Shown: in pieces, positions 27,293 to 35,813 of the stretch
Position numbering within the stretch: the stretch's first letter is position 1
How the letters are laid out: each line of letters begins with the position of its first letter
Made by a program: the position numbers and the translations under genes
The notes under the pieces: generated by a model
Database searches by the model: none
Seen by the model: only the letters and a program-made list of their open reading frames with translations
Told to the model about the DNA's origin: nothing
Assembly: GCF_918378365.1 (NCBI RefSeq)
Contig: NZ_OU912926.1
Span: 558,001-622,000 of the forward strand
DNA length: 64,000 nt
Source: Candidatus Nitrotoga arctica
GTDB taxonomy: Bacteria > Pseudomonadota > Gammaproteobacteria > Burkholderiales > Gallionellaceae
Direction of reading: 5' to 3'

Positions 27293-27311
27293 TGTAAAGT
27301 AATACTTTACA
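27293..27311. promoter_or_regulatory. Perfect 19-base palindrome, probable HigA operator
   Basis: TGTAAAGTA-A-TACTTTACA ends 9 bases before the higB start. Such a palindrome at the head of a toxin-antitoxin operon is the expected binding site of the HTH antitoxin HigA. Confidence 0.8.
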
Positions 27312-27320
27312 GTTTGTGTC

Positions 27321-27596
27321 ATGATTGAATCGTTCATGCACAAGGGACTGGAAGAGCTTTTCGAAAAAGGCAAGAGCGCTAAGGTGCAGCAAGCCTTGGT
27401 GGGGCGCGCATTGCGGCGACTGGATGCCATCAACACCGCCAAAACACCGGACGTGTTGAATCTTCCGGGCTTCGACTTCCATCTCTTGCAGGGCACGCCC
27501 AAGCGATACAGCGTGCATGTAAATAGGCCGTGGTTTATTACATTCGAATGGGAAGGCGAGAATGCGCTACGGATCAATTTGGAAAACTATCACTAG
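27321..27596 (+). CDS. higB: Toxin HigB (RelE/HigB family)
   Basis: A 91-residue RelE-fold toxin with MHKGLEELFEKGKSAKV at the N-terminus, and the conserved SVHVNRPWFITFEW and late RINLENYH. HigB cleaves mRNA at the translating ribosome. The toxin gene comes first and higA follows 8 bases later, the usual higBA order. The operator palindrome lies directly upstream. Confidence 0.93.
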   Translation: MIESFMHKGLEELFEKGKSAKVQQALVGRALRRLDAINTAKTPDVLNLPGFDFHLLQGTPKRYSVHVNRPWFITFEWEGENALRINLENYH

Positions 27597-27604
27597 GAGG
27601 CATT

Positions 27605-27910
27605 ATGCGGAAACGTAAACCGACTCACCCCGGCGCGATCTTGCGCGAAGACGTTCTGCCAGACTTGGGAATGTCTGTAAGCGCCTTTGCTCGCAATCTT
27701 GGAGTCTCGCGCCAAACCCTGCATGCGATACTGGCAGAGCGTAGCGGCATCTCCCCGGAAATGGCGCTCCGTTTGGGTGCATTGCTAGGTAATGGCGCTC
27801 AGTTGTGGGTGGACATGCAATCGAAATACGATCTATGGCAGGCTGAGGATAAACTTCACGACGTGCTGTCGAGTATCCAATGCCTTACCGACAACCAGGC
27901 ATTGGCTTGA
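27605..27910 (+). CDS. higA: Antitoxin HigA (XRE family)
   Basis: A 101-residue HTH protein: THPGAILREDVLPDLGMSVS leads into the helix-turn-helix FARNLGVSRQTLHAILAERS. It binds HigB and its own promoter. ATG 27605 is preceded by AGGAGG 5 bases upstream; the longer frame that starts at 27530 overlaps higB and is not used. Confidence 0.94.
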   Translation: MRKRKPTHPGAILREDVLPDLGMSVSAFARNLGVSRQTLHAILAERSGISPEMALRLGALLGNGAQLWVDMQSKYDLWQAEDKLHDVLSSIQCLTDNQALA

Positions 27911-28334
27911 TCCTCGATGTTGCCACTTGTGGCAGATCAAGCTGCGGAGCCGCAATCCTGCTGGTGGCGGTGATAGGACAGGACACCATTTCGCGCATTG
28001 AACGCCGCAGCGACTTGTTGCTCTTCACTCTATGCCATATATCCAGGCAATAGGCGGCGAGCTTGATCTAGTCGCTCGCTTCCCCCACCGTCCACCCATC
28101 TTGCTCGATCACATCGCTCAAGCTTCTACCAAGCCAATCGGCGCATCAAGCAAAGCGATTGCATGATGGCATATCAATCACCGGGAATTAATGGCACTAA
28201 AACAAATGCGAGGCTGAAGCTGACCCTTAGTTCTTCCTGTTGATACCGGTGGTTTGCTCAATAAGACAGCATTACAACCCGCCCTTGCTTTTAACGAAAA
28301 AGCGCTTAATATTGCCGCCATAAGGAGATTGATT
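27911..28334. other. Intergenic stretch without a recognised gene
   Basis: About 420 bases between higA and hicB. No frame with a ribosome site or a family resemblance was seen. It probably holds the hicB promoter and decayed sequence. Confidence 0.35.
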
Positions 28335-28526
28335 ATGCGAACAGTTAAATTTACATTTTGGCAGGACGGCGAGTTCTTTATCGGCTTCCTGAATGAATAT
28401 CCAGACTACCAAACTCAGGGAATGCACAAGGAAGAGCTTGCCGAAAATCTGAAGGACTTACTGAATGATCTGGAATCGGGGCATGTGCCATATGTTCGCA
28501 AGGTCGAAGAGCTGATGGTTGCATAA
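28335..28526 (+). CDS. hicB: HicB-family antitoxin
   Basis: A 63-residue short HicB protein: it opens with the beta strands VKFTFWQDGEFFIGFLNEYP and ends with a helix EELAENLKDLLNDLESG, typical of the family. TAAGGAGA stands in the right place before ATG 28335. The stop TAA is directly followed by ATG of a HicA start. Because that hicA is truncated, this antitoxin no longer has an intact partner here. Confidence 0.75.
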   Translation: MRTVKFTFWQDGEFFIGFLNEYPDYQTQGMHKEELAENLKDLLNDLESGHVPYVRKVEELMVA

Positions 28527-28607
28527 ATGAAAAGGCGTGACTTGGTCAAGGCGTGGAAGAAAGCTGGAAGCCAAGGAGTCGCGAACAGAAATTTATTGCT
28601 TCCGTAG
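28527..28607 (+). pseudogene. Truncated hicA toxin gene
   Basis: It starts MKRRDLVKAW, the normal beginning of HicA, but the frame leaves the family within about ten codons and stops after 26. The expected downstream part with the catalytic histidine (GGNH/GSHH region) is absent. The sequence runs into a different gene remnant in another frame, so a deletion has fused the two. Confidence 0.7.
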
Positions 28608-28969
28608 GACAGGAACTGGAAGCCGTGGTGGGTAAGAAATTGCAACGCAATGTCACAGTCAGTGGCGTTTCCGGTCATCAGATTGAATTTCCTTTTGCCA
28701 TTGACGATTCTGCGGCAGGCCGCCAGTTTATCCAGCCCGTGGCATATGGTGATAAGCGGGTTGGCTGGGGTAATGTGTACAAAGCTTCGGGCAAGATGTT
28801 CGATCTCAAATCCGCAGGTGCGGAAGACGGTCAGCGGATTGTCATTGTCGAAGATAGCCAAGACGATGAGGAATTGGGTAAAGCAGTAACGCTACTAAGC
28901 TACAACTCCAATGTGCTGCTGTTCAGCCACCGTACCCAGTGGCTGCCGCGTTTCCAACTCGCGGCCTGA
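28553..28969 (+). CDS. Hypothetical protein, probably the 3' part of a truncated gene
   Basis: An open frame of 138 codons overlapping the broken hicA. The first residues derive from the hicA region read in another frame; the plausible protein begins near QKFIASVGQELEAVVG. It has alternating beta strands and helices with no motif I can name, and a faint resemblance to DUF1828-type proteins. No ribosome site precedes it, so expression is doubtful. Confidence 0.4.
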   Translation: MEESWKPRSREQKFIASVGQELEAVVGKKLQRNVTVSGVSGHQIEFPFAIDDSAAGRQFIQPVAYGDKRVGWGNVYKASGKMFDLKSAGAEDGQRIVIVEDSQDDEELGKAVTLLSYNSNVLLFSHRTQWLPRFQLAA

Positions 28970-29001
28970 CAACTCGATTCGTTCCAACGAAATGTTGGAA
29001 T

Positions 29002-29062
29002 GTTAGAACTGACCCCGCGATGCACTGACTGACCCCGCGATGCACTGAACCCCGCGATGCAC
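29002..29062. repeat. Short tandem repeat built on CTGACCCCGCGATGCACTGA
   Basis: After tgttagaactgacc come three partial copies of gaccccgcgatgcactga (29011, 29031 and about 29048). The opening gttagaactgacccc is the same core as in the inverted pair at 10745-10794 and the tandem array at 30857-30928. Confidence 0.8.
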
Positions 29063-29139
29063 AGGTGGCTTTTTTGACCTATCAACGCTGGCGATTTGCT
29101 GTGTTTGACACCGCCACAAGCCAGGCGCCTTAGAAGGGT

Positions 29140-29532
29140 TTACAAAGCGCTGCTGCTTTTGTACATGATGACAATGTCCGAGAAATTTGCTCTCCCGGCA
29201 GTGACCTGAACTCGCAGGGTGTTGCCGATTTTTTTGAACACGTTAGCGTCGATGATTTCTTGGCGAACATGCGGGCTCAGAGATGGGAGTTGGGTCGATG
29301 CGACGACTGGCGTTGTGATTTGCTGAGCGCTGTCGGGAATATCAAAATTGACGATGGACATCTTGAAGGTGACACCCGGCGAACCCGGATCCACCATGTA
29401 CGAGAGAACTGACCGAATTCCAACGTTGATGGATGGGTCGAATCCCAACGGGAAATCCTTATCAGGATCCTGAGCAGCATCGATAAGGGTTATACCGTCC
29501 GATACCACATCGTAGTTTGCATAGTTTGGCAT
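29140..29532 (-). CDS. Hypothetical protein, probably all-beta
   Basis: A 130-residue soluble protein preceded by GGGGAAAG. It is rich in beta-type segments (KMSIVNFDIP, TLRVQVTAGRANFSDIVIMY) and has no cysteine or signal peptide. I do not recognise it. A second small beta-type protein opens the eCIS operon at 35814, but I see no direct similarity between the two. Confidence 0.55.
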   Translation of the reverse strand: MPNYANYDVVSDGITLIDAAQDPDKDFPLGFDPSINVGIRSVLSYMVDPGSPGVTFKMSIVNFDIPDSAQQITTPVVASTQLPSLSPHVRQEIIDANVFKKIGNTLRVQVTAGRANFSDIVIMYKSSSAL

Positions 29533-29589
29533 TTCTTTCCCCTGTTAACGTGTAGATTCCTTCATTCAGACCGCCGACCGGATCAATCG

Positions 29590-29886
29590 CTATTTCGCTT
29601 CCCGAATGCGATCGGACTTGTCCTCCAACCTGTCGGCACGAGATTCGGATGTATCACGTGCGGCTTCGGCCGCGCGGTCGGTAGCACGGCTGTCTATCCC
29701 CGGGTCTTGCCTTTCAATCCGGTCGGCTTTGGCCTCCCCGGCATTGCGTACGATATCCGCCTTCTTTTCCGCTAAATCCGCCTTGTTTTCCAGCACTTGT
29801 TCGCGGCGTTCTTCTCGCGGCGAATCGCAAGCGGTAAGAGCCAGCGCCAAAGTTGCTACGATGAGCACAGGTTTCAAGTAGTTCAT
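29590..29886 (-). CDS. Small coiled-coil lipoprotein
   Basis: A 98-residue lipoprotein: signal peptide with lipobox LTAC (Cys20), then a highly charged helix dominated by Ala, Asp, Glu, Arg and Lys (NKADLAEKKADIV, ESRADRLEDKSDRI) that must form a coiled coil. GGAGGTAATC precedes the start. It resembles small stress-linked outer-membrane lipoproteins in composition; the function is unknown. Confidence 0.7.
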   Translation of the reverse strand: MNYLKPVLIVATLALALTACDSPREERREQVLENKADLAEKKADIVRNAGEAKADRIERQDPGIDSRATDRAAEAARDTSESRADRLEDKSDRIREAK

Positions 29887-30381
29887 GATTGATTACCTCC
29901 AGTCGGTGTTAAGGATCGGGAAAGCGGAGAATTGACATCCCGCTTCCTTCAGGCGAGTGTCTAAATAGACCTCGTTTCGCTTACGCGAGATAGAAGCATA
30001 ATCAACGCAGCAATCGCATTCTGTGCGTTGCCGCACCGAGTGGACTAAAAATCATGAATGCGTAATCTGTCTATTGCCGGGTGAGCGTCCGGTAAGAGAA
30101 GCAAATCGGGTGGGCCGTCTTTGCTTCCAGCGCTTATTCCAAAAGGTTGCACGGGTATCTGAAACGCCAGCTTCGCGAAGGAATCTTCGTGCTATAGGCA
30201 AATCTCGAATATGCGGGAACACGCCATCTCCGGTTTTTGAGGGCAGGTTAATCACGTCCATTGCCGCATGGCCTGCCCCGCCAGTTAAGCTGATCATCCA
30301 AAACTTTAACACCTCAGGCGATACATCCATAGCCCCCGGCCTATAACCTGATAGATCGTTGATTGCTTCTGCGGTAGCAAC
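29887..30381. other. Intergenic stretch without a recognised gene
   Basis: About 500 bases. A few open frames exist on both strands, but none has a ribosome site or a family resemblance. The lipoprotein promoter should lie at its left end, and the missing 5' part of the transposase remnant at its right end. Confidence 0.35.
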
Positions 30382-30845
30382 ATGGTGGAATCGTTTGAGG
30401 ACTGGCGCTGGAGCAGTTACCCTTTTATCACGGGGCAGGAGGCACCCCCTTCGTGGCTGAATGCGGACTGGTTGCTTGGTCAGTTTGGTTTACAGCGGAG
30501 CAAAGCGCTCAGTGGCTATCGCCAGTTCGTGATGACGGACAGGGGTTTACCTAGTCCCATGCTGGAAACTCGCCATCAACTGTTGCTGGGTGACAATGCT
30601 TTCGTAGAACGCACTGGCAGACAAAAAATCCAGAAGAGCTACGGGAAGTTTCAAAGGCCCATCGAAGATCGGTCGCTTTGTCGCTGGATGAGTACCGGAT
30701 GCGTCACCCGGATAGAGATCAGGTGATAGCTCAGGCTTACCTATCCGGGGCTTATACGATGGCAGAGATCGGGGGCCATTTCGGGGTACACTCCCATGAC
30801 GATAAGTCGCGCAGTGCGGAAGTTTGAAGAAGACCGAAAAGAAAT
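30382..30845 (+). pseudogene. Remnant of a Y1 transposase with C-terminal HTH (REP-associated type)
   Basis: The frame at 30382 reads FEDWRWSSYPFITGQEAPPSWL and LLGDNAFVERT, the C-terminal part of the long Y1 transposases. The catalytic N-terminal half with the HUH motif is missing. Near 30640 the similarity moves to another frame (ALSLDEYRMRHPDRDQ, then AYTMAEIGGHFGVH, a helix-turn-helix), so there is also a frameshift. The TTAGAACTGACCCC repeats right behind it are likely its former recognition sequence. Confidence 0.75.
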
Positions 30846-30856
30846 GTTGTAATGTT

Positions 30857-30928
30857 AGAACTGACCCCGTGCTTCGTGTGAGAACTGACCCCGTGCTTCG
30901 TGTGAGAACTGACCCCGTGCTTCGTGTG
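30857..30928. repeat. Three exact 24-base tandem repeats
   Basis: agaactgaccccgtgcttcg plus tgtg occurs three times in a row without a mismatch (30857-30880, 30881-30904, 30905-30928). It lies directly behind the transposase remnant. There are no unique spacers, so it is not a CRISPR array. Confidence 0.9.
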
Positions 30929-31145
30929 CTTTTTGGTGTCGATGCAAGCCCCAAATGCTCTCTAGGATCCGTTTTTTTATCCATTGCCTCGCCCTCTCAT
31001 GACATTGTGTTGACGCCAAACTTCAAAACCTTACAATCCCTATCGATTCTGTTTTCCTATGGTTCAGTCCAACGAGGTTTATCCGCCGCGATAAGGATTA
31101 ACTGGTTTGGGGAGGGTGGCAGATAAACGCTATACGTTGGGCATC

Positions 31146-31802
31146 ATGGTGACCGAATTGCATAAAGCAGGAATACGCCTCATAGATAACATTTCCGGTG
31201 AAGCCTCTGAGCATTTCGCGGAATTTACAGATGGTGAATGGCGTCAACTGAATGACTACTTGAGTCATGTTGCTGATCTGCATTCCACCCAGTTCCTAAT
31301 AAAAGGGGAAGGAGTTCAATTGAACTTCGCTTGGAACCAAGGAAGTAACCCGCAATGGCGGGCTAAAGCCCCTCCCGTCGACGACGTACTCGCTTTTCTT
31401 CATCGATTGCGCCCGCTGATCCTCCAAGAAGAGCCAGCCTGTTTCCAAAAGGTTCGTGCAGTTCTCAAGCGAAGATTGAAAGATGCTCCAATTCATCCAT
31501 TCATGGGATGGCTCCTTGAAGTTTACGAGGGCAAGGAGATGCAAAAGATGATTTCCATACAGTCAAACAACTGCATAGTGAATTCAGAAAAGATGCTTTT
31601 TACATGGCTAAACGCATACGAATACCACCGGGAACGCGAGAAGCAGGAACTCCTCGAAAGCTACAGTAAGATCATGCCGACTGAATGGTCGCGTGGTGTA
31701 TTTTTGACTTTACTGGTCGAGAAGGGAAAGGCCATCTCGAATCTTGGTGCTCTCGTCGAAGTTGTGCTCGGAAAGAGGAACGCACTATCGTTAAGTGTAT
31801 GA
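31146..31802 (+). CDS. Hypothetical protein
   Basis: A soluble, mostly helical protein of about 218 residues (ATG 31146; the frame is open from 31107, and a GTG at 31116 directly behind GGGGAGG is a less well spaced alternative). No motif is recognised. It lies alone between the repeat array and the IS110 gene, in a region of decayed mobile DNA, so it is probably accessory cargo. Confidence 0.5.
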   Translation: MVTELHKAGIRLIDNISGEASEHFAEFTDGEWRQLNDYLSHVADLHSTQFLIKGEGVQLNFAWNQGSNPQWRAKAPPVDDVLAFLHRLRPLILQEEPACFQKVRAVLKRRLKDAPIHPFMGWLLEVYEGKEMQKMISIQSNNCIVNSEKMLFTWLNAYEYHREREKQELLESYSKIMPTEWSRGVFLTLLVEKGKAISNLGALVEVVLGKRNALSLSV

Positions 31803-31864
31803 GCCACCATGCTTTGCAGACTCTTAAGAAACACCTCCCAACCAACTGATTTTAAAAAGTAGAG

Positions 31865-33226
31865 TTAAGCGGGCTGTTCATTGACGACGAGTTTCATCCC
31901 CATTTTTTCAGCGCGCTGGGCTAGTTGCCGCAACACTCTTTCGCGATAGCGTTCTTCGTAGTAGTCCTGCCCTTGGTCGGTATATTCTTCTCCCTTGGTA
32001 AGCATGGTGTAAATCAGGCGTGCCAACTTGTGCGCGGCGGCGGTTACGGCTTTAGGTTTGTCCATGCGCCCGCACATCCTGCGGAAATATGCGCCCAGCG
32101 CCGACTGGCTGCTGCGCAATGCTGCTGCGGCCAATCTCAAGGCTTGGGCCGCCCGGTTGGCTACGCGCTTGGTCTTGCCGCTCATCACTTTGCCTCCGGT
32201 AATCTTGGTGCCGGGGCATAGCCCCAGCCAACTCGCGAAGTGCCCTGCCGTGGGGAAGCGCGACATGTCCGCCCCGGTCTCGGAGATCACCGCAAGCGCG
32301 GTGGTGACGTCGATGCCGTCGATGCGCGTAAGATCAACTCCGCACATCCTGAACAATTGCGTGCGCAGATCAAACTTCGGCGCGTTGCGGGCGCGACCAC
32401 GCTTCTTTCCCTTCGCTGGTTCGCCGTCATGAACTTGCAGGCTTTGCAATTGCCCCTCGATCTCACGGTCGCACTCGGCTAGCTGTGTGCCGATGAAATC
32501 GAACATATCCAGCGCTTGCTTGAGCGCAAACAGATGCTCTGCGCGCCAGTTGCCTTGCAGGCTTTTTGCGATTTCGTCAGCGGTAGCGCGAATGCGCACA
32601 TTCTTCATTGCGGCCAGCACTTGACCGTCGCGCTCGCCAGCGACAATGGCGCGCAGAATCTTTTGCCCCGTCTCGCCGACCACGTCCGAGATGACGTTGG
32701 TGAGCTGGATGTTCATCTGCGTGAGCGCCTTTTGCATGCGCTGCACATGCGTGCCCTGGCTTCTCAAAAGCATCCCGCGCTGGCGCCATAGAGAGCGCAA
32801 TACGCACACGGCTTCGGTAGGACGAAATGCGCCGCGAAGCAAACCGTAGGTCATGAGTTGCTGCAACCATTGGCAGTCCAGCACGTCAGACTTGCGGCCC
32901 GAGACATTTTTGACGTGGCGCGCATTGACCAGAAACACTTTGAAGCCGCGCGATTCCAGAAGCTCGAACAAAGGGATCCAGTACACGCCCGTGGATTCCA
33001 TCGCGACCGTGTCCACCCCGCAAGCGTCGAGCCAGTCGGCCAAGGCGTTGAGGTCAACCGTAAAGCTCGAAAACTCCCGGACAGGCTCGTCGTCCCTGTC
33101 CGGCGGCACAGATACGTAATGGGACGAACTACCGATATCGACTCCAGCCGCATGGGGATGGGTGATCGTTAAAGGCTCTCTGGATTTGCCGGGTTTGATA
33201 CTGATTTTTTGCTTGCGTTGCACCAT
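31865..33226 (-). CDS. IS110-family transposase (bridge-RNA-guided recombinase type)
   Basis: A 453-residue DEDD recombinase that looks complete. The RuvC-like N-terminal domain carries Asp30 (AGVDIGSSSHYV), Glu77 (VAMESTGVYW), and Asp114 and Asp117 (RKSDVLDCQW). The C-terminal Transposase_20 domain has the serine region TGGKVMSGKTKR. I chose ATG 33226 behind GGAGAT; the longer frame adds 34 unrelated residues. Members of this family use an RNA encoded in the flanking non-coding end to select target and donor sites. The ends of the element could not be fixed by eye. Confidence 0.92.
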   Translation of the reverse strand: MVQRKQKISIKPGKSREPLTITHPHAAGVDIGSSSHYVSVPPDRDDEPVREFSSFTVDLNALADWLDACGVDTVAMESTGVYWIPLFELLESRGFKVFLVNARHVKNVSGRKSDVLDCQWLQQLMTYGLLRGAFRPTEAVCVLRSLWRQRGMLLRSQGTHVQRMQKALTQMNIQLTNVISDVVGETGQKILRAIVAGERDGQVLAAMKNVRIRATADEIAKSLQGNWRAEHLFALKQALDMFDFIGTQLAECDREIEGQLQSLQVHDGEPAKGKKRGRARNAPKFDLRTQLFRMCGVDLTRIDGIDVTTALAVISETGADMSRFPTAGHFASWLGLCPGTKITGGKVMSGKTKRVANRAAQALRLAAAALRSSQSALGAYFRRMCGRMDKPKAVTAAAHKLARLIYTMLTKGEEYTDQGQDYYEERYRERVLRQLAQRAEKMGMKLVVNEQPA

Positions 33227-33574
33227 GATTATCTCCATCATTCGTTTTGGAATGTGGTGCCACATCGGGTACGTCGTCAAGCTCACTCTCTTAAACGGGA
33301 TATCGGCCAAGCGTCCCAACAACGCCAAGCCAATTCACCAATGTCGATGACGTCACCCATGACCACGCTAACCCTCGGGCAATATGCACCATTGCTATTC
33401 CGGTCTTCCGTGGCACCTCATTCCACTTTGCCACATTCGGAGAGCGACGTGTTTCTTCGGCGCGATTTGCGGCACGGGGCCGATTACTACGCTAACCCGG
33501 CAGTCAAGAGGGCTGCGCGAATAAAAGCTCGCACAGCCCCCCTATTTTTAAGTTAGGTCTTTACAGGAGCGCCC
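33227..33574. other. Non-coding region upstream of the IS110 gene, candidate bridge RNA region
   Basis: About 350 bases with no gene between the IS110 start codon and the HNH gene. In IS110-group elements the upstream end encodes the bridge RNA, so it should lie here if the element is complete. A hairpin gggctgcgcga/tcgcacagccc at 33510-33539, followed by CCCCTATTTTT, could be a terminator for transcription coming from the left or a structural part of the element. Confidence 0.4.
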
Positions 33575-34375
33575 GTGCGACATTTTGTTGCGTATCACAA
33601 TGCTGAAAAGATGGGTTATGAATATGAGCCTATTGGCGAGTATGCGTTTTTCAGCCGAAAGACTCTCACATTCTTGGAACGAACAGTTGGTTCGATGGTG
33701 TGGGTTATAAATGGCTCTCGGTCGAAGGCACGCAATACGATCTATACACTTTGCGCGGTTTATATGCCGGATGAAGTCATTGACGCCAATGAAGCGGCTT
33801 TTGATTACATCATCGCGGGCACTGTCGGACATGACTTCGATCCGCCCATTGAATTAAATCATCTGCCTTGGTTAGCTGGTTTTCTCAAGTCTCAAAGCAA
33901 CTTTAGCCTTGGCATCAGCGAAATAAAAGATTCAACTGCTATCGACTATTTGAACTCATTGGCGAAAAGCCCTGACGTTGAGCACCTTACGTCCACTGAC
34001 GAGATTAACTTTCCGCTCGACTTGGATATTCTGGATGTCGAAGCATTAGAGGGCATGACAACTTACGTTTCTCATCTGCGTAGAGAAAGAAATAGAGCAG
34101 TCACAGACGCAAAAAAAGAACAGACCATTGCCCTATATGGTCAGCTGGTGTGTGAGGCTTGCGGGTTTGATTTCTCCGTTTTTTACGGAAAGCTGGGTGA
34201 AGGCTATTGTGAGGTTCATCACAAAATCCCCCTTGCCTCGCTTGATGGCAAGAGGGTTACCAAGCTTGATGATCTGGCTATCGTTTGCTCAAATTGCCAT
34301 AGGATGATTCATCGAAGAACACCAATGCCGAGTGTGGCGGAACTTAAGGCGCAGATCCGGGGTGCAAAGACCTAA
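33575..34375 (+). CDS. HNH endonuclease-domain protein
   Basis: A 266-residue protein with a C-terminal HNH nuclease: CEACGFDF, then GYCEVHHKIPLAS and VCSNCHRMIHRR, giving two zinc-binding CxxC pairs and the catalytic HH. The N-terminal 180 residues are unrecognised and may bind DNA. GTG 33575 follows ACAGGAGC. Such nucleases occur in restriction and defence contexts; here it lies beside an IS element without a visible methylase, so its role is open. Confidence 0.75.
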   Translation: MRHFVAYHNAEKMGYEYEPIGEYAFFSRKTLTFLERTVGSMVWVINGSRSKARNTIYTLCAVYMPDEVIDANEAAFDYIIAGTVGHDFDPPIELNHLPWLAGFLKSQSNFSLGISEIKDSTAIDYLNSLAKSPDVEHLTSTDEINFPLDLDILDVEALEGMTTYVSHLRRERNRAVTDAKKEQTIALYGQLVCEACGFDFSVFYGKLGEGYCEVHHKIPLASLDGKRVTKLDDLAIVCSNCHRMIHRRTPMPSVAELKAQIRGAKT

Positions 34376-34392
34376 CCCTACCTCAAGCGGGA

Positions 34393-34416
34393 CTGCGTAA
34401 AAGCGCGCAGCTTTTT
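34393..34416 (+). terminator. Possible terminator after the HNH gene
   Basis: CTGCG and CGCAG form a short stem followed by CTTTTTAG, 18 bases after the stop. The stem is only five base pairs, so strength is uncertain. Confidence 0.4.
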
Positions 34417-34471
34417 AGCTTCACGCTAGGCTTGCAAGACTTTCCAGTGCTAAAGCTGCTAAGATTTGCAC

Positions 34472-34705
34472 ATGGCTCCCACAGTATTTCGTCAAGGCGC
34501 ATTTCGATTTTTCTTCTTTTCACGCGAAGAGCCTCGTATGCATATTCATGTTACACATACAGACGGTGAAGCCAAGTTCTGGTTGGAACCCCAGGTTGAG
34601 TTAGCCATGAATCAAGGGCTTTCAAAAAAGCAGATCAATGAAGCATCGTTGTTGGTGCAGGATCATTATGAGGAGATCATTCATGCTTGGCGTAGCTATT
34701 TCTAA
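34472..34705 (+). CDS. DUF4160 protein, likely half of a toxin-antitoxin-like pair
   Basis: A 77-residue protein beginning MAPTVFRQGAFRFFFFS, with the DUF4160 signature EEPRMHIHVTH. It overlaps the next gene by 23 bases. DUF4160/DUF2442 pairs are widespread on mobile DNA and have been proposed as toxin-antitoxin systems; the biochemical activity is not known. ATG 34472 is preferred over 34466 because the family usually begins with this motif. Confidence 0.75.
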   Translation: MAPTVFRQGAFRFFFFSREEPRMHIHVTHTDGEAKFWLEPQVELAMNQGLSKKQINEASLLVQDHYEEIIHAWRSYF

Positions 34706-34961
34706 AGTCGAAGTTTTTTTGGCGTCAAACAAGGGATTTTGGTTGCTGTTGAAGGACGAGGAACTTTTTGTATCCTATATAGAGTTTCCGTGGTTCAAGC
34801 AGGCTACTCTGGAGCAGATTACTACCGTTGAATGGCCAACCCCCAATCATCTTTATTGGCCTATGCTTGATGTTGATCTGGCTGTGGAATCTATTCGCAA
34901 CCCCAGCCAATTCCCCTTAGTTGCCAAATCTATAAATGTACAGCGTACGGATAAGCCCTAG
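34683..34961 (+). CDS. DUF2442 protein
   Basis: A 92-residue partner of the DUF4160 protein. ATG 34683 follows GAGGAG, inside the end of the upstream gene. The segment SNKGFWLLLKDEELFVSY and later TPNHLYWPMLDVDLAVESI match the DUF2442 pattern. Coupled translation is likely. Proposed antitoxin or DNA-binding partner by analogy only. Confidence 0.75.
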   Translation: MLGVAISKVEVFLASNKGFWLLLKDEELFVSYIEFPWFKQATLEQITTVEWPTPNHLYWPMLDVDLAVESIRNPSQFPLVAKSINVQRTDKP

Positions 34962-35813
34962 TTCTATGCGGAAGCGTGACAGGCCAGAAGGTATCCCTCG
35001 CCATCGCAATTTATTCGCCTGAAAGCCGATGGCCAAGGCAATGAAATAATTCATGCCAGTGCCGGCTTTACCTCTTCTGGCATACAGGTTGGGCATAAAA
35101 CTGGTAACTTGATTATTCAGGTCGCCTTTTTTATTTTCTGCATCGTATCCGCTACAGCCGCATTGCTGACCTTGGTGGTAGCAGTCTTATCCACCAAGAT
35201 TCCATCCACCAGAATATTCATATCCCTTTTTGCAATAGCCAACCCTTGGCCAGCAGTTTTTGTCCCAGCACCTTGCCGAATACATCTACCTGACTTGTCT
35301 TGAGGTATTCCACAAAGGGCAGGAAAGTATCGCGGCGCACTTCACAGGTCGATGAATAACGCCTCGCACCGCCATGAATTGCTGAGATCGGTTATGGAAG
35401 GTGTCGTCAGAAGGTATGCCATTCTCGATTGTCTGCAATATGTATTTCTGTTTTTTTTATATCTACTTGATCAGTCGAAACGATTTTCCTGAAATTTAAT
35501 AGACTACGCTGGAAAAGGAAACACTTCCCACTGGTACTTGATGCGATAGCTTATGCGGTCTTCGGTAATGATACGAAAAGTTCGCTTTGTTCTGCTGCGG
35601 ATGGTGACAAGCATGGCCTCATATCTTATGTGGGCTGCCGCACAGAGTTCGCAATGAGACAAATGTATTTTACGTTTATCGACGTTGGATTCGGTTCGAA
35701 TGACGAACTACTTATCTACGCAACAATTCTCGATTGGTAACGGGGTGGGTGATCAGCCCAAGACCAGAAGTTAGCCAATTTATGAGCAATTCCAAACCTT
35801 TAGGGAGGTTCAC
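34962..35813. other. 850-base region of decayed or non-coding sequence before the eCIS operon
   Basis: No intact gene is recognised. One frame stays open from 35471 to a TAA at 35738-35740 (89 codons, including FIDVGFGSNDELLIYATILD), but it has no early ATG, GTG or TTG start and no ribosome site, so it is probably a 5'-truncated remnant. The eCIS promoter is expected in the last 100 bases, but no convincing box was found. Confidence 0.4.

Noticed and set aside
30857..30928. CRISPR array
   Set aside because: The 24-base copies are directly adjacent without spacers and no cas gene is near.
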